DNA of 15,749 nucleotides from Acidobacteriota bacterium (GTDB lineage Bacteria; Acidobacteriota; Polarisedimenticolia; QHYA01): positions 1 to 15,749 of the forward strand of contig QHYA01000053.1 in assembly GCA_003223995.1 (NCBI GenBank). The letters are read 5' to 3'. The notes under the pieces are model-generated. The model was not told where the DNA came from and made no database searches. It saw only the letters and a program-made list of their open reading frames with translations. Made by a program: the position numbers and the translations under genes. Each line of letters opens with the position of its first letter. The first letter of the stretch is position 1. This document shows, in pieces, positions 1-7,419 of this stretch.

Positions 1-1
1 C

Positions 2-340
2 GATTGCGCCTCGACCAACGCCGGCGCGTACGCGGTGCCTCCCGAGGTCACTGGCGTGGCGTTCACGAATCGCACGACCTTGAGTTGGGATCCCGCACAG
101 CTCGGAGCCGGATCGGGGACCGTCGCCGATGTGTTGCGCGGTTCGGCGGATATGCGTGTGGGCACGGGGGCCGAGGCGTGTCTCGCCTCGGGGATAACGG
201 GCAACAGCGTCGTCGATGCCACAACTCCTGCCCCCGGGACCGCCTTCCGCTATCTCGTGCGAGGGAGGAACGTCTGTGGTCTTGGAACCTATGGGATGGC
301 CAGCGACGGAACCCCTCGGACGAGCATGGCGTGTCCGTAG
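2..340 (+). CDS. Secreted protein, C-terminal fibronectin-III-like end (5' truncated)
   Basis: The reading frame is open from the first base of the window to a TAG at 338-340, giving the last 112 residues of a longer protein. The sequence shows a beta-sandwich pattern: 'LSWDP' early, then 'DVLRG', a Cys, 'PGTAFRYLVRGRNVCG', 'GTYG' and a C-terminal 'SMACP'. This resembles fibronectin type III-like C-terminal segments of large secreted or surface proteins (peptidases, adhesins, sialidase-like proteins) in Acidobacteriota-like genomes. The three cysteines suggest an exported, disulphide-bonded domain. The catalytic or adhesive part lies outside the window, so no specific function can be given. 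The call of a real coding end is firm; the fold is inferred from pattern. Confidence 0.72.
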   Translation, partial: DCASTNAGAYAVPPEVTGVAFTNRTTLSWDPAQLGAGSGTVADVLRGSADMRVGTGAEACLASGITGNSVVDATTPAPGTAFRYLVRGRNVCGLGTYGMASDGTPRTSMACP

Positions 341-566
341 GAGGTCGAGGGCAAGGTCGCCGCGCAGATAAGCGACCCACAACGCTTGAGTGTCTTTCTA
401 TCCACGACGAACCTCTCCGGAGGCCACAGGCGCGTCTGTAGTGGTTCAAATCGACGTGCGCCAACCTGGCGCAAATTCGTCTGTTGGGATCGGCGGTTCC
501 GAAATCGCTCAGGAGCGTGATGATCGACGGTTGGCCGGGCATGAGCGGTCTAGCTCTCGGGGTCGC
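341..566. other. Intergenic region between convergent gene ends
   Basis: No convincing gene lies here. Short open frames on both strands lack ribosome binding sites and family features. The one structured element is a perfect 7-bp inverted repeat at 457-473 (TGCGCCA, 3-nt loop ACC, TGGCGCA). It sits between the 3' end of the secreted-protein gene and the 3' end of the PIN toxin gene. It has no T-run on either side, so it is at best a weak terminator or processing hairpin. Confidence 0.4.
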
Positions 567-936
567 TCATGCGGCAATGTAGCGGACGCCCTCGCGCCCC
601 TCGAAATCGGCGTCCTGCGTCCAGAGAATCGCGCCCAAGGAGCGGGCGGTCGCGAGCATCACACTGTCCGCGAGCGGCAGCCGCTCTAGTGCACTCAGGC
701 GCGCGGCGGCGAGAGCTAAAGTCGGATCCAGATCCACGACTCTCCCCTGGTGCATGAGCGCGACGGCCTGGAGTGCGGGGGGTTCACCCTCTGCCGCAGA
801 ACGCGCTTGAACACTTCGAACAGGCTCAGGGTGGGGACGATGAGCCGGGACGTATCCTCGATCGCCGGGCGAAAAAGCCGGCGTTCTTGCCGTTCGCGAA
901 GTACTCGAGCCAGCCCGACGAGTCCACCACGTTCAC
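567..936 (-). pseudogene. vapC: VapC-like PIN-domain toxin, two frameshifts as read
   Basis: PIN-domain ribonuclease toxins cleave RNA with a cluster of acidic residues around a divalent metal. Reading the minus strand from a GTG at 936-934 gives 'NVVDSSGWLEYF', then 'SLFEVFK', then 'LPLADSVMLATAR' and 'ILWTQDADF', so all four expected acidic motifs are present. They lie in three frames. One shift is at about 865-866, where one extra base restores '...GFFARAIEDTSRL'. The second is at 777-789, in a G6 or C3 run, where one extra base joins 'LRQRGEPPALQAVALM'. With both bases restored the product is 123 residues, normal for VapC. The start overlaps the antitoxin stop (GTGA). As given, no functional toxin can be made. 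Whether this is real decay or a sequencing error is open, but restoration to exact family length favours error or very recent mutation. Confidence 0.78.
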
Positions 937-1103
937 AGGCGATCACGGTCACGCTCGACCGTCGTGTCGATGCCTCGTAGGAAGCCCCGCATTTCCTTGG
1001 CCCGGCGCACGGGGATGAGCTCGATGCGGTCCTCGTAGGCGATGGCCTGGACTTTCTGCCCCGGCCGCAGGCGCAGCAGGTCGCGGATGGCCTTGGGGAT
1101 CAC
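933..1103 (-). CDS. vapB: AbrB/MazE-fold antitoxin, N-terminus incomplete
   Basis: Minus-strand frame ending at TGA 935-933, too short to stand out by length. It reads 'IVIPKAIRDLLRLRPGQKV', then 'AIAYEDRIELIPVRRAKEM' and ends 'TVERDRDRL'. This is the swapped-hairpin AbrB DNA-binding domain followed by a short tail that would bind and block the PIN toxin. Such antitoxins normally repress their own operon. Family members have about eight residues before 'RIVIPK'. Here an in-frame TAA lies four codons before 'R-I-V-I-P', so the only in-frame start is a GTG at 1103-1101 inside the beta-hairpin, giving 56 residues. The true start is therefore uncertain and the upstream sequence may be damaged. 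The stop overlaps the vapC start by four bases, the usual layout of translationally coupled vapBC pairs. Confidence 0.72.
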   Translation of the reverse strand: MIPKAIRDLLRLRPGQKVQAIAYEDRIELIPVRRAKEMRGFLRGIDTTVERDRDRL

Positions 1104-1245
1104 GATCCTAACGTCGTCTTACCAAGACTATATCGATGCCACCTCTCCGTCAAAGAGGTCGGCCGGAGGCGACGTCAGGTGCCAGGAGCGCGCCCTCGTG
1201 GTGACGAGGATGCTCGCGACTATCTCGATTGTCCAATCGCTTGTC

Positions 1246-1261
1246 CTCTCGATCGCGAGAG
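1246..1261. repeat. Inverted repeat just upstream of the candidate -35 element
   Basis: CTCTCG, 4-nt spacer ATCG, CGAGAG. The two 6-bp arms are perfectly complementary, and the element ends one base before a consensus TTGACA. The position would suit a regulator-binding site, but the arms are short and this could be chance in GC-rich DNA. Confidence 0.25.
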
Positions 1262-1262
1262 T

Positions 1263-1291
1263 TTGACACCTCCCGATAGCAGTGATAATTT
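1263..1291 (+). promoter_or_regulatory. Candidate sigma70-type promoter for the barrel-fusion gene
   Basis: A perfect -35 hexamer TTGACA lies at 1263-1268. The best -10 match is GATAAT at 1284-1289 (five of six), but with a short 15-bp spacer; at 17 bp the hexamer is the weaker TAATTT (1286-1291). This is one of the few AT-rich spots in the area and lies about 30 bases before the ATG at 1319, a sensible place for the promoter of the 1319-5907 gene pair. Confidence 0.42.
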
Positions 1292-1318
1292 GCCGCGCTC
1301 TTGCGAGGCAAACCCCCG

Positions 1319-4300
1319 ATGAGAGATCGCTCCTTGCTCAGATTATCCGTCGGCTGTGTGGCTCTGGCGCAGGCGGCGGCATTTTCCGCGGGGCTGAGCA
1401 TGGCCGCGGCAAACACGGCTGCTTTCCCGACGTACGCGCTCGGCTACGAGTTCACCGAGAGCCTCTCGACGGTCTCCGACAGCTACCCCCTGCCCGTCCC
1501 CGATCCCAACGCCACGGCAGAGAACCCTCTTCCGTGGCGGTTCGAGGTTCTCTGGGCCGAGGTGGAGAAGGAGAAAGAAAGCTACGACTGGACGGTCGTC
1601 GAGAAGCTGGTGGACCGCTTCCGCGCGAAAGGGCACGAGCCGATCCTCTGCCTGTGGGGCGGAAACCCTCTCTATGCGCAGGAGATCCTCTCGCCCCCGA
1701 CAGCGCAGGACGAACCTTACCTCAAGGCTTGGGAGGCCTTCGCCCGCTCCGCCGCGCGGAGATTCCGCGGGAAGGTCCGCTACTACGAGGTCTGGCGGAC
1801 TCCGAACGTGCCCGGGCTCTGGCCAGGGGCCGACGCGGCGCGGGAGTACGCCTTTCTGCTGAAGCGGACGGCGACGGTGATCCGCGCGGAGGCCGGTCAG
1901 GACGCCACGCTGGTCAGCGGAGGTCTGTTCGGGGGGGACGCCGCGTTTCTCCAGAAGATGTTCGACGAGGGGATCGCCCCCTACATCGACATCGTCGCCC
2001 TGCGTCCGGATCCGCAACAAGATTTGGAGGCCCAGGTCCGATCGATCGCGGCGGTGGTCGCAGTCGCGAGTCCTTCAAGGAAGATCTGGGCCATGGGCCT
2101 GACCGTGGCGCAGGCGCCTCAAGCTCCCGCGGAGCAGGTGATCGGCGAGATGACCCGGCGGACGCTCGGGGCCTTCGCGGCCGGAGCGAAGCTGGTCAGC
2201 TTCGCTCTTCCGCGCGGCGCCCAGGGATGGCCGGACCGGGTGGACGCCATCGTCCGCCTCCATTCGGTCTTCTCACCGGGGATGGGGTTGCTCCCAGAGA
2301 GCCGGGCGCGCTTCGAGGATCCGCAGGGAGCGCCTCTTCTGGGTGTGCGCTCCTTCACCTTCTACGATCCTGACAAGGGGGTGGCGGCCGTCGGCTACTT
2401 CGACGCGGGTCCCCAGCCGGGCCCCCAACAGGCGGTCGTGACGCTGGAGGCGCGCCGGCCCGGCCCGCCGCTGCTCTACGACCCTGCCTCGGGAAGCCAG
2501 ACCCAGCCCGAGTTTTCCGCCGCCGAGAAGGGAGCGAAGGGGACCGTCGCCCTCCGCTCCTCTCCGTTCTTTCTCCTGTACCGGGAGGGGGTTGGCAAGC
2601 CTCTCCCGGAGAGTGTGGAGAAGGGCCCGGAGAACGTCGAGGTCGTCGCCCGGAGGGGCATGACGGCGGAGGAGGTGATCACGAAGCACCAGGAGGTGGC
2701 GGCGAAGGAGCAGGCGCGCCTGCAGAACTATCGCGCCAAGGGGCTCGTGCAGTTCCACTTCAGCCTCGCGGGAGCCTCGCAGAGGCTGGATGTCGCAATG
2801 GGCGGCAATTTCTTTTTCGATCCCTCCGTCGGGCCGGAGTGGGAGTTCACCGATTACTTTATCAATGGCAACCGCTCCCCCTGGAAGAAGTTCCCCGAGC
2901 TGCCGCTGGTTCAACCCGAGAAGGTCGTCACGCTGCCTCTCGATATCAGCTTCGACCGCTCGTATTCCTACGATATGGTGGGGGAAGACACCGTGGACGA
3001 TAAGGATTGCTGGGTGCTCTCCTTCGAGCCGGTCAATCCCGAGAAGAGCCTGTACCGGGGAAAGGTCTGGATCGACAAGAAAAGTTTCAACAAGGTCCGC
3101 ACCGCCGTGACGCAGACCCGCCTCGAGGCCCCCTTCATTTCCAACGAGGAGCGCGACGGCTACGGTCCGGTGGGTGAGGCAGGTGAGGAGCTCTGGCTGC
3201 TGAAGCGGATCGACGGCCAGCAGATCTACACGACAGCCGGCCGGAACTTCATCGTGCTGCGCGAGGTGACCTTCGAGGGCTTCACCGTCAACGACACGGG
3301 TTTCCAGCAGGAGCGCCAGTCGGCCTACGCCTCCGAGCACCAGATGCTGCGGGAGACCGACAAGGGGTTCCGGTATCTGGTCAAGGACGAATCCGGAGAG
3401 CGCAAGGTCAAGACAGGAATCGACAAGAGCGAGCTCTTCGGCCTCGCCGGGGTCTTCTATGACAACTCGCGCAGCTATCCTCTCCCCCTCGCCGGTGTGA
3501 ACTACTTCGACTACGACTTCCGCGACAGCGGTCTGCAGACCAACATCTTCTTCGCCGGGCTGCTGCTGACAGCGAACGCGACGAAACCGAACCTCGCGGG
3601 ATCCGGCTTCGACTTGGGCGCGGACCTGTTCGGCGTGGCAGTGGCCGGCACGGACCGCGGGTTCGACAGGAACGGCGAGCGTGCCAAGGCCATCGATGTG
3701 GCCACGAAGACCCAGCGGCTGACCTTCAACTTCGGCCACGCTGTGGGGGATTTCGCCAAGGTGCGCACCTCCGTCGGCTTCGCCCGGATGAACTTCGGCC
3801 GGACCGACGACACCTCGAAAGAGTTCGTTCATCCTGCGAACATCTGGGAGCGCAGCGTGGATCTGATAGGGAACTTCGACCGCGCGGGGTATTCCTTGAG
3901 CGGCTCCATCTCGCAGGTCGCGCGGTCGGACTGGCCGTTCTGGGGCTGCCGATCGGGACTGTGCGGCCGCAAGGCCCCGGAACAGGACTGGAACCCGGAT
4001 GCGCAAAAGTACACCCAGTACCAGATCAGCGGATCGAAGGAGTGGTACCTTCCGTTGTTCCAGAAGATTCGCGGGGAGCTGAACTGGTTCGGGGGGACCG
4101 ACCTCGACCGCTTCTCCCGTTATCAGTTCGGATTCTTCGGGGGGGCGCGGCTGCGCGGGTTCAGCGGGTCCGGGGTCCGGTTCGACGAAGGGTTCGTGGG
4201 CCGCGGCATCTACTCCTTCAACCTCGGAAAGGTCGTGCGCTTCGACGCGACGCTCGACCACGCGCACGTGCGGGACAAGTCCAGCGGGACCGGCTTCGGC

Positions 4301-4447
4301 GACCACACGGGCTTCGGCATCTCCGGAAACTTCCTCGGCCCCGGCCGGACGATCATCCAGTTCGACGTTGGATACGCCTTGCAATCCGATATCCGGAAGG
4401 TAGAAGGGGACGCCGAGGCGCTTCTGGTCGTCCTGAAGCTGTTCTGA
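1319..4447 (+). CDS. Pseudo-glycosidase / LolA-RseB-like / Omp85-like outer-membrane fusion protein
   Basis: 1042 residues from ATG 1319, with GCGAGG about ten bases upstream; a TTG at 1301 would add six residues. Residues 1 to about 31 form a Sec signal peptide (arginines, then an Ala-rich core). Residues about 38-330 resemble a GH39/GH5-type TIM barrel: 'YDWTVVEKLVDRFRAKGHEPIL', then 'VRYYEVWRTPN' and 'RKIWAMGLT'. The usual acid/base motif NEPN is RTPN here (residues 160-163), and the strand that should carry the nucleophile reads IWAMGL (256-261), so both catalytic glutamates are missing. Residues about 450-700 resemble LolA/RseB-type lipoprotein- or lipid-binding folds ('YRGKVWIDKKSFNKVR'). 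From about 710 the sequence alternates as membrane beta strands, includes 'ARLRGFSG' (943-950), like the Omp85 VRGF/Y motif, and ends in Phe. I infer an outer-membrane barrel with large periplasmic domains. Transport, assembly or glycan binding are all possible. Reality and export are near certain; domain names are by pattern. Confidence 0.85.
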   Translation: MRDRSLLRLSVGCVALAQAAAFSAGLSMAAANTAAFPTYALGYEFTESLSTVSDSYPLPVPDPNATAENPLPWRFEVLWAEVEKEKESYDWTVVEKLVDRFRAKGHEPILCLWGGNPLYAQEILSPPTAQDEPYLKAWEAFARSAARRFRGKVRYYEVWRTPNVPGLWPGADAAREYAFLLKRTATVIRAEAGQDATLVSGGLFGGDAAFLQKMFDEGIAPYIDIVALRPDPQQDLEAQVRSIAAVVAVASPSRKIWAMGLTVAQAPQAPAEQVIGEMTRRTLGAFAAGAKLVSFALPRGAQGWPDRVDAIVRLHSVFSPGMGLLPESRARFEDPQGAPLLGVRSFTFYDPDKGVAAVGYFDAGPQPGPQQAVVTLEARRPGPPLLYDPASGSQTQPEFSAAEKGAKGTVALRSSPFFLLYREGVGKPLPESVEKGPENVEVVARRGMTAEEVITKHQEVAAKEQARLQNYRAKGLVQFHFSLAGASQRLDVAMGGNFFFDPSVGPEWEFTDYFINGNRSPWKKFPELPLVQPEKVVTLPLDISFDRSYSYDMVGEDTVDDKDCWVLSFEPVNPEKSLYRGKVWIDKKSFNKVRTAVTQTRLEAPFISNEERDGYGPVGEAGEELWLLKRIDGQQIYTTAGRNFIVLREVTFEGFTVNDTGFQQERQSAYASEHQMLRETDKGFRYLVKDESGERKVKTGIDKSELFGLAGVFYDNSRSYPLPLAGVNYFDYDFRDSGLQTNIFFAGLLLTANATKPNLAGSGFDLGADLFGVAVAGTDRGFDRNGERAKAIDVATKTQRLTFNFGHAVGDFAKVRTSVGFARMNFGRTDDTSKEFVHPANIWERSVDLIGNFDRAGYSLSGSISQVARSDWPFWGCRSGLCGRKAPEQDWNPDAQKYTQYQISGSKEWYLPLFQKIRGELNWFGGTDLDRFSRYQFGFFGGARLRGFSGSGVRFDEGFVGRGIYSFNLGKVVRFDATLDHAHVRDKSSGTGFGDHTGFGISGNFLGPGRTIIQFDVGYALQSDIRKVEGDAEALLVVLKLF

Positions 4448-4494
4448 AGAAGACACCCGAAGCCCCCGCGACAGACGATCCTGAGAGCGACGTC

Positions 4495-5907
4495 ATGAAC
4501 CTTCGCTTCTGCCGGCGGAGAACAGCCCGGCGCGCGTTGCAGGGGTTGCTCGTCCTCTTCCTCTTCCGGACGGCGGATCCTGTGTCGCTGGCCGGGCAGG
4601 CGGCGGCAAACGGTCCGGCCGAGCCCTTCGATCGGCAGGCCGCCTCGAGCGAGGCGCTCGGCTTGCTCAAGGAACTCATTCGGTTCCGCACCGTCAATCC
4701 GCCCGGCAATGAAGCAGAGCTTCTCCGGCATGTCGCGGGTGTCCTCCGGAAGGACGGGATCGACTCCGAGATCGTCGAGCCCGAGCCGGGGCGCGGGGTG
4801 CTCAAAGCTGTCCTGAAGGGGGACGGATCGAAGCCCGCGCCGCTGCTTCTGCTCGCCCACGTGGACGTCGTGGGAGTGGAGGAAGGGAAGTGGTCCATGG
4901 ATCCCTTCGAGGCTGTCGAGAAGGAGGGGTTTCTCTACGGCAGGGGAGTGATCGACGACAAGGGGATGGCCGCGGCCGCCGTCGAGACGATGCTCTTGAT
5001 CAAGCGGTCGGGAGAGGGCCGGGCGCGAGATCTCATCCTGATTCTCGAGGGGGATGAGGAGGCGGGCGGGAAGCTCGGGATCGAATGGGTGCTCAAGAAC
5101 CGTCCGGATTGGCTGCGCGGGGCCGCCTTCGCGCTCAACGAGGGAGGTCGGGTCATGGCAGCCGGAGAAGGCGGCGGAGGCCCCTCGGGGCCTGCGGGAC
5201 CCCGAGGCGTTCGCTGGGTCGGCGTCCAGAATGTCGAGAAGATCCCCTTCAGCGTCGATATCATCGCCCGCGGCCCTTCGGGGCACGCCTCGATGCCTCG
5301 TGATGTCAACGCCATCCTGCGCCTGGCGGCCGCGCTGGCGAAGCTGGCCGAGCACCACCCTCTGCCGCGGCTGATCCCCGAGACGCGGGAGTTCTTCCAC
5401 GATTTGGCGTCGGTTTCCCCGAAGGACGAGGCGGAGCATCTCGCCGCGGTCGTGGACATCATCCGGGAATCCGGCATCCGGACGAACGTGATTCCGGCGG
5501 AGGCGAGAGCGACGATCAACTGCCGCATCCTGCCGGACACACCCCCCGCGACGTTCATCGAGGAGTTGAAGCAGGCCGCCGGAGACGAGGGGCTGGAGTG
5601 GAAGCTTCACGAGGAGCCGGAAGCCGCTCCCGCCGCCAGCCCCATGGACTCCGATCTCGTGCGGGCGATCGCGACGGCGGCGAGGAGCCTCTGGAAAGGC
5701 GTTCCTGTACTGCCGCTGCTTTCGACAGGCGCGACCGACTCCCAGGCGTTGCGTCGCGCCGGCATCCCCTCCTACGGCCTGCTCCCCTTCCCGCTCGGCA
5801 CGGATGACCTCGCCCGGATGCACGGCAACGACGAAAGGGTACCGCTCGCCGCATTCGCGGACGGTGTCGAGCTGCTCTACCGGTCCGTCCGCCAGGCGTT
5901 GCGTTGA
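4495..5907 (+). CDS. Secreted M20-family zinc metallopeptidase (ArgE/DapE/CPG2-like)
   Basis: 470 residues from ATG 4495, 47 bp after the barrel gene and probably in the same transcript. The open frame continues far upstream, but that part only shadows the barrel gene. Residues 1 to about 35 are an Arg-rich n-region plus hydrophobic core, so the enzyme is exported. The M20 set is complete: 'LLLAHVDVV' (His122, Asp124), 'GRGVIDDKG' (bridging Asp154), 'EGDEEAGG' (catalytic pair Glu188-Glu189), 'LNEGG' (Glu216), 'GPSGHASMP' in the dimerisation domain (His264) and 'MHGNDERV' (His443). These are the ligands of a two-zinc exopeptidase or deacylase that removes a terminal residue or acyl group from small peptides or amino-acid derivatives. 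Substrate cannot be read from sequence. A Gly/Pro-rich stretch at about residues 220-238, before 'RGVRWVG', is a loop insertion. Function at family level is very likely. Confidence 0.92.
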   Translation: MNLRFCRRRTARRALQGLLVLFLFRTADPVSLAGQAAANGPAEPFDRQAASSEALGLLKELIRFRTVNPPGNEAELLRHVAGVLRKDGIDSEIVEPEPGRGVLKAVLKGDGSKPAPLLLLAHVDVVGVEEGKWSMDPFEAVEKEGFLYGRGVIDDKGMAAAAVETMLLIKRSGEGRARDLILILEGDEEAGGKLGIEWVLKNRPDWLRGAAFALNEGGRVMAAGEGGGGPSGPAGPRGVRWVGVQNVEKIPFSVDIIARGPSGHASMPRDVNAILRLAAALAKLAEHHPLPRLIPETREFFHDLASVSPKDEAEHLAAVVDIIRESGIRTNVIPAEARATINCRILPDTPPATFIEELKQAAGDEGLEWKLHEEPEAAPAASPMDSDLVRAIATAARSLWKGVPVLPLLSTGATDSQALRRAGIPSYGLLPFPLGTDDLARMHGNDERVPLAAFADGVELLYRSVRQALR

Positions 5908-5975
5908 GACGCAGCGTTGGACCAGCCCTCTCGATGGGCCGAAACAAGCTGCCGCGCGGGTAAGGGCTCCCCTTT

Positions 5976-7414
5976 TCAGGGGAGAGACCGCCGGGGGGAA
6001 ACTTCCTTGACGAGATCGAGGGCCTGCTCTCGGTTCGATATCTCCCCGGCGATCTGCCGGCTCGAAACTTCCTCGAGGATTCGCCCCACCTCCCTGCCGG
6101 GCCGATCCCGAGCAATCGCATCACATCGTGGCCGTCGATCAGGCGCGGTGGCGCGAGAATCTCCTTTCCGGAGGATCGGTAGAGCTTCAGGATCTCGCGG
6201 CAGGTCCGGATCAGCCCGGTGCGCGCGGAGCGCCAGCGGTATCCGCGTGAAGCGTCCTTGTCGGCGAGCGAGTGCAGGACCAGCAGCGGCGCCAGCTCCC
6301 CCGCGTCCCGGATGATGCGCCGGCAGGCCTTCTGGGAGAGATCTCCGCCAGCGGGGACCGCGATCCTGAGGTGCAGCTCCACCAATCGCCTGATCGATCG
6401 CGCCCGGCGCGTGGAGAACCTCAGCCTCTTCATGATCTGCGAGGCGAGGGCGGCCGAGCGCTTTTCGTGGCCGAAGAAGTGGAGCTCCCCATCCTCGCCG
6501 ATGGTGCGGGTCTCGGCCTTGCCCAGGTCGTGCAGCAGCAGCGACCAGCGGAGGACGAGAAGCTGCTCGCCCGCCGGCAAGGGCCCGAACCGCAGCCCGC
6601 GGGAAAGACGTCTCAGGCACGACGCATCATCGACGGCGGCGAGAGCCGCCAGCGTGTGCCGCCAGGCATCGAGGTGGTGGTAGCGGTTCTGAGCGAAACC
6701 GCGAAGCGGCTCCACTTCCGGGATCACGACCGTCAGGAGTCCGAGCCGATCGAGAAGGGCGATACCGCGGCTCGGCTGCCTGGAGAGGACAACCCGGTCA
6801 AGCTCCTCGCGAATCCGTTCAGAGGATGGACGGACGATCATCGCGGCATCGCGGCGAATCAGATCCTGGGTGCGGCGGGCGATGGTGAAGCGCGGCAGCT
6901 CGCACCACAGGCGGACAGCTCGGATCATCCGCAGGGGATCATCCAGAAAGGCCCCTGCCGTGACCGCCCTGATCCGTCGGGCGGCGAGGTCATCGAGCCC
7001 TCGGCAGGGATCGAACAGCCTTCCGGCACTCAGGTCGAAGGCGACCGCGTTGATGGTGAAATCGCGCCGGCGCAGCTCTCGCTCTAGAGACCCGCTCTTC
7101 AGCTCTACAATATCGTAATCGCGCCCTTCGACGGAGATTCGGCGGTTGACGATCCCCCTCTTCCGGAAGGTCACGACACGCCGGGCGAGCCGAAGGGAAA
7201 CCCTGTTCAGGAAGATCCGTGCCTTCCGTCCGATCAGGATGAAGTCCGCGTCGCGGGAGGGGAGGCCGAGCCGGAGATCCCGGACGAGACCGCCGACCAG
7301 CAGGAGGCGAACGCCGGTCTCCCGGGCGAGTTCCGAAAAGGCGCGCAGCATGGGATCGGACGTGGCGAGCCGGACGAGATCGGCCCGCAGCCTATCCTTC
7401 GCTGCAGCGGCCAC
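5976..7414 (-). CDS. cca: CCA-adding enzyme / poly(A) polymerase-type tRNA nucleotidyltransferase with HD domain (one frameshift as read)
   Basis: Adds or repairs the 3' CCA end of tRNA (or adds A residues to RNA). From GTG 7414 it shows 'LLVGGLVRDLRLG' (about residues 36-48), the metal-binding 'RDADFI' (about 53-58), 'RRDFTINAVAFD' (about 115), 'DDPLRMIRAVR' and then an HD phosphohydrolase domain, 'LLLHDLGKAETRT...HFFGHEKR' (about 290-315). At about 6097-6098 the frame breaks: 'DVMRLLGIGP' must continue as 'GREVGRILEEVSSRQIAGEI', which lies one frame over. Adding one base to the CC/GGG run joins them and gives 479 residues, ending at TGA 5978-5976. Without it, translation runs on antisense into the peptidase gene, which is not plausible. 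An enzyme of this kind should not be broken, so an error in the sequence is the likely cause. It starts five bases after the plsC stop, without a clear Shine-Dalgarno, so coupling to plsC is likely. Confidence 0.88.
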
Positions 7415-7419
7415 GGACT

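Noticed and set aside
1150..1416. An 88-codon minus-strand frame between the antitoxin and the barrel gene
   Set aside because: No ribosome binding site or family features, and it overlaps the promoter region and signal-peptide coding part of the barrel gene.
2273..4456. A 727-codon open frame on the minus strand across the barrel-fusion gene
   Set aside because: The plus-strand frame has a signal peptide, coherent domains and a terminal Phe. The antisense frame is a GC-rich shadow without recognisable motifs.
3961..4494. N-terminal extension of the M20 peptidase frame upstream of ATG 4495
   Set aside because: It overlaps the conserved end of the barrel gene in another frame, and a proper signal peptide starts at 4495.
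4210..5823. A 537-codon minus-strand frame across the M20 peptidase
   Set aside because: All M20 metal ligands are in the plus-strand frame; the antisense frame has no family features.
5555..5975. Continuation of the unshifted cca frame beyond 6097
   Set aside because: It runs antisense through the peptidase gene, while the normal cca C-terminus is found one frame over with a stop at 5976-5978.
5967..5984. CTCCCC / GGGGAG hairpin between the convergent peptidase and cca genes as a bidirectional terminator
   Set aside because: Only six base pairs, with the T-run inside the loop rather than after the stem, so it does not fit an intrinsic terminator.
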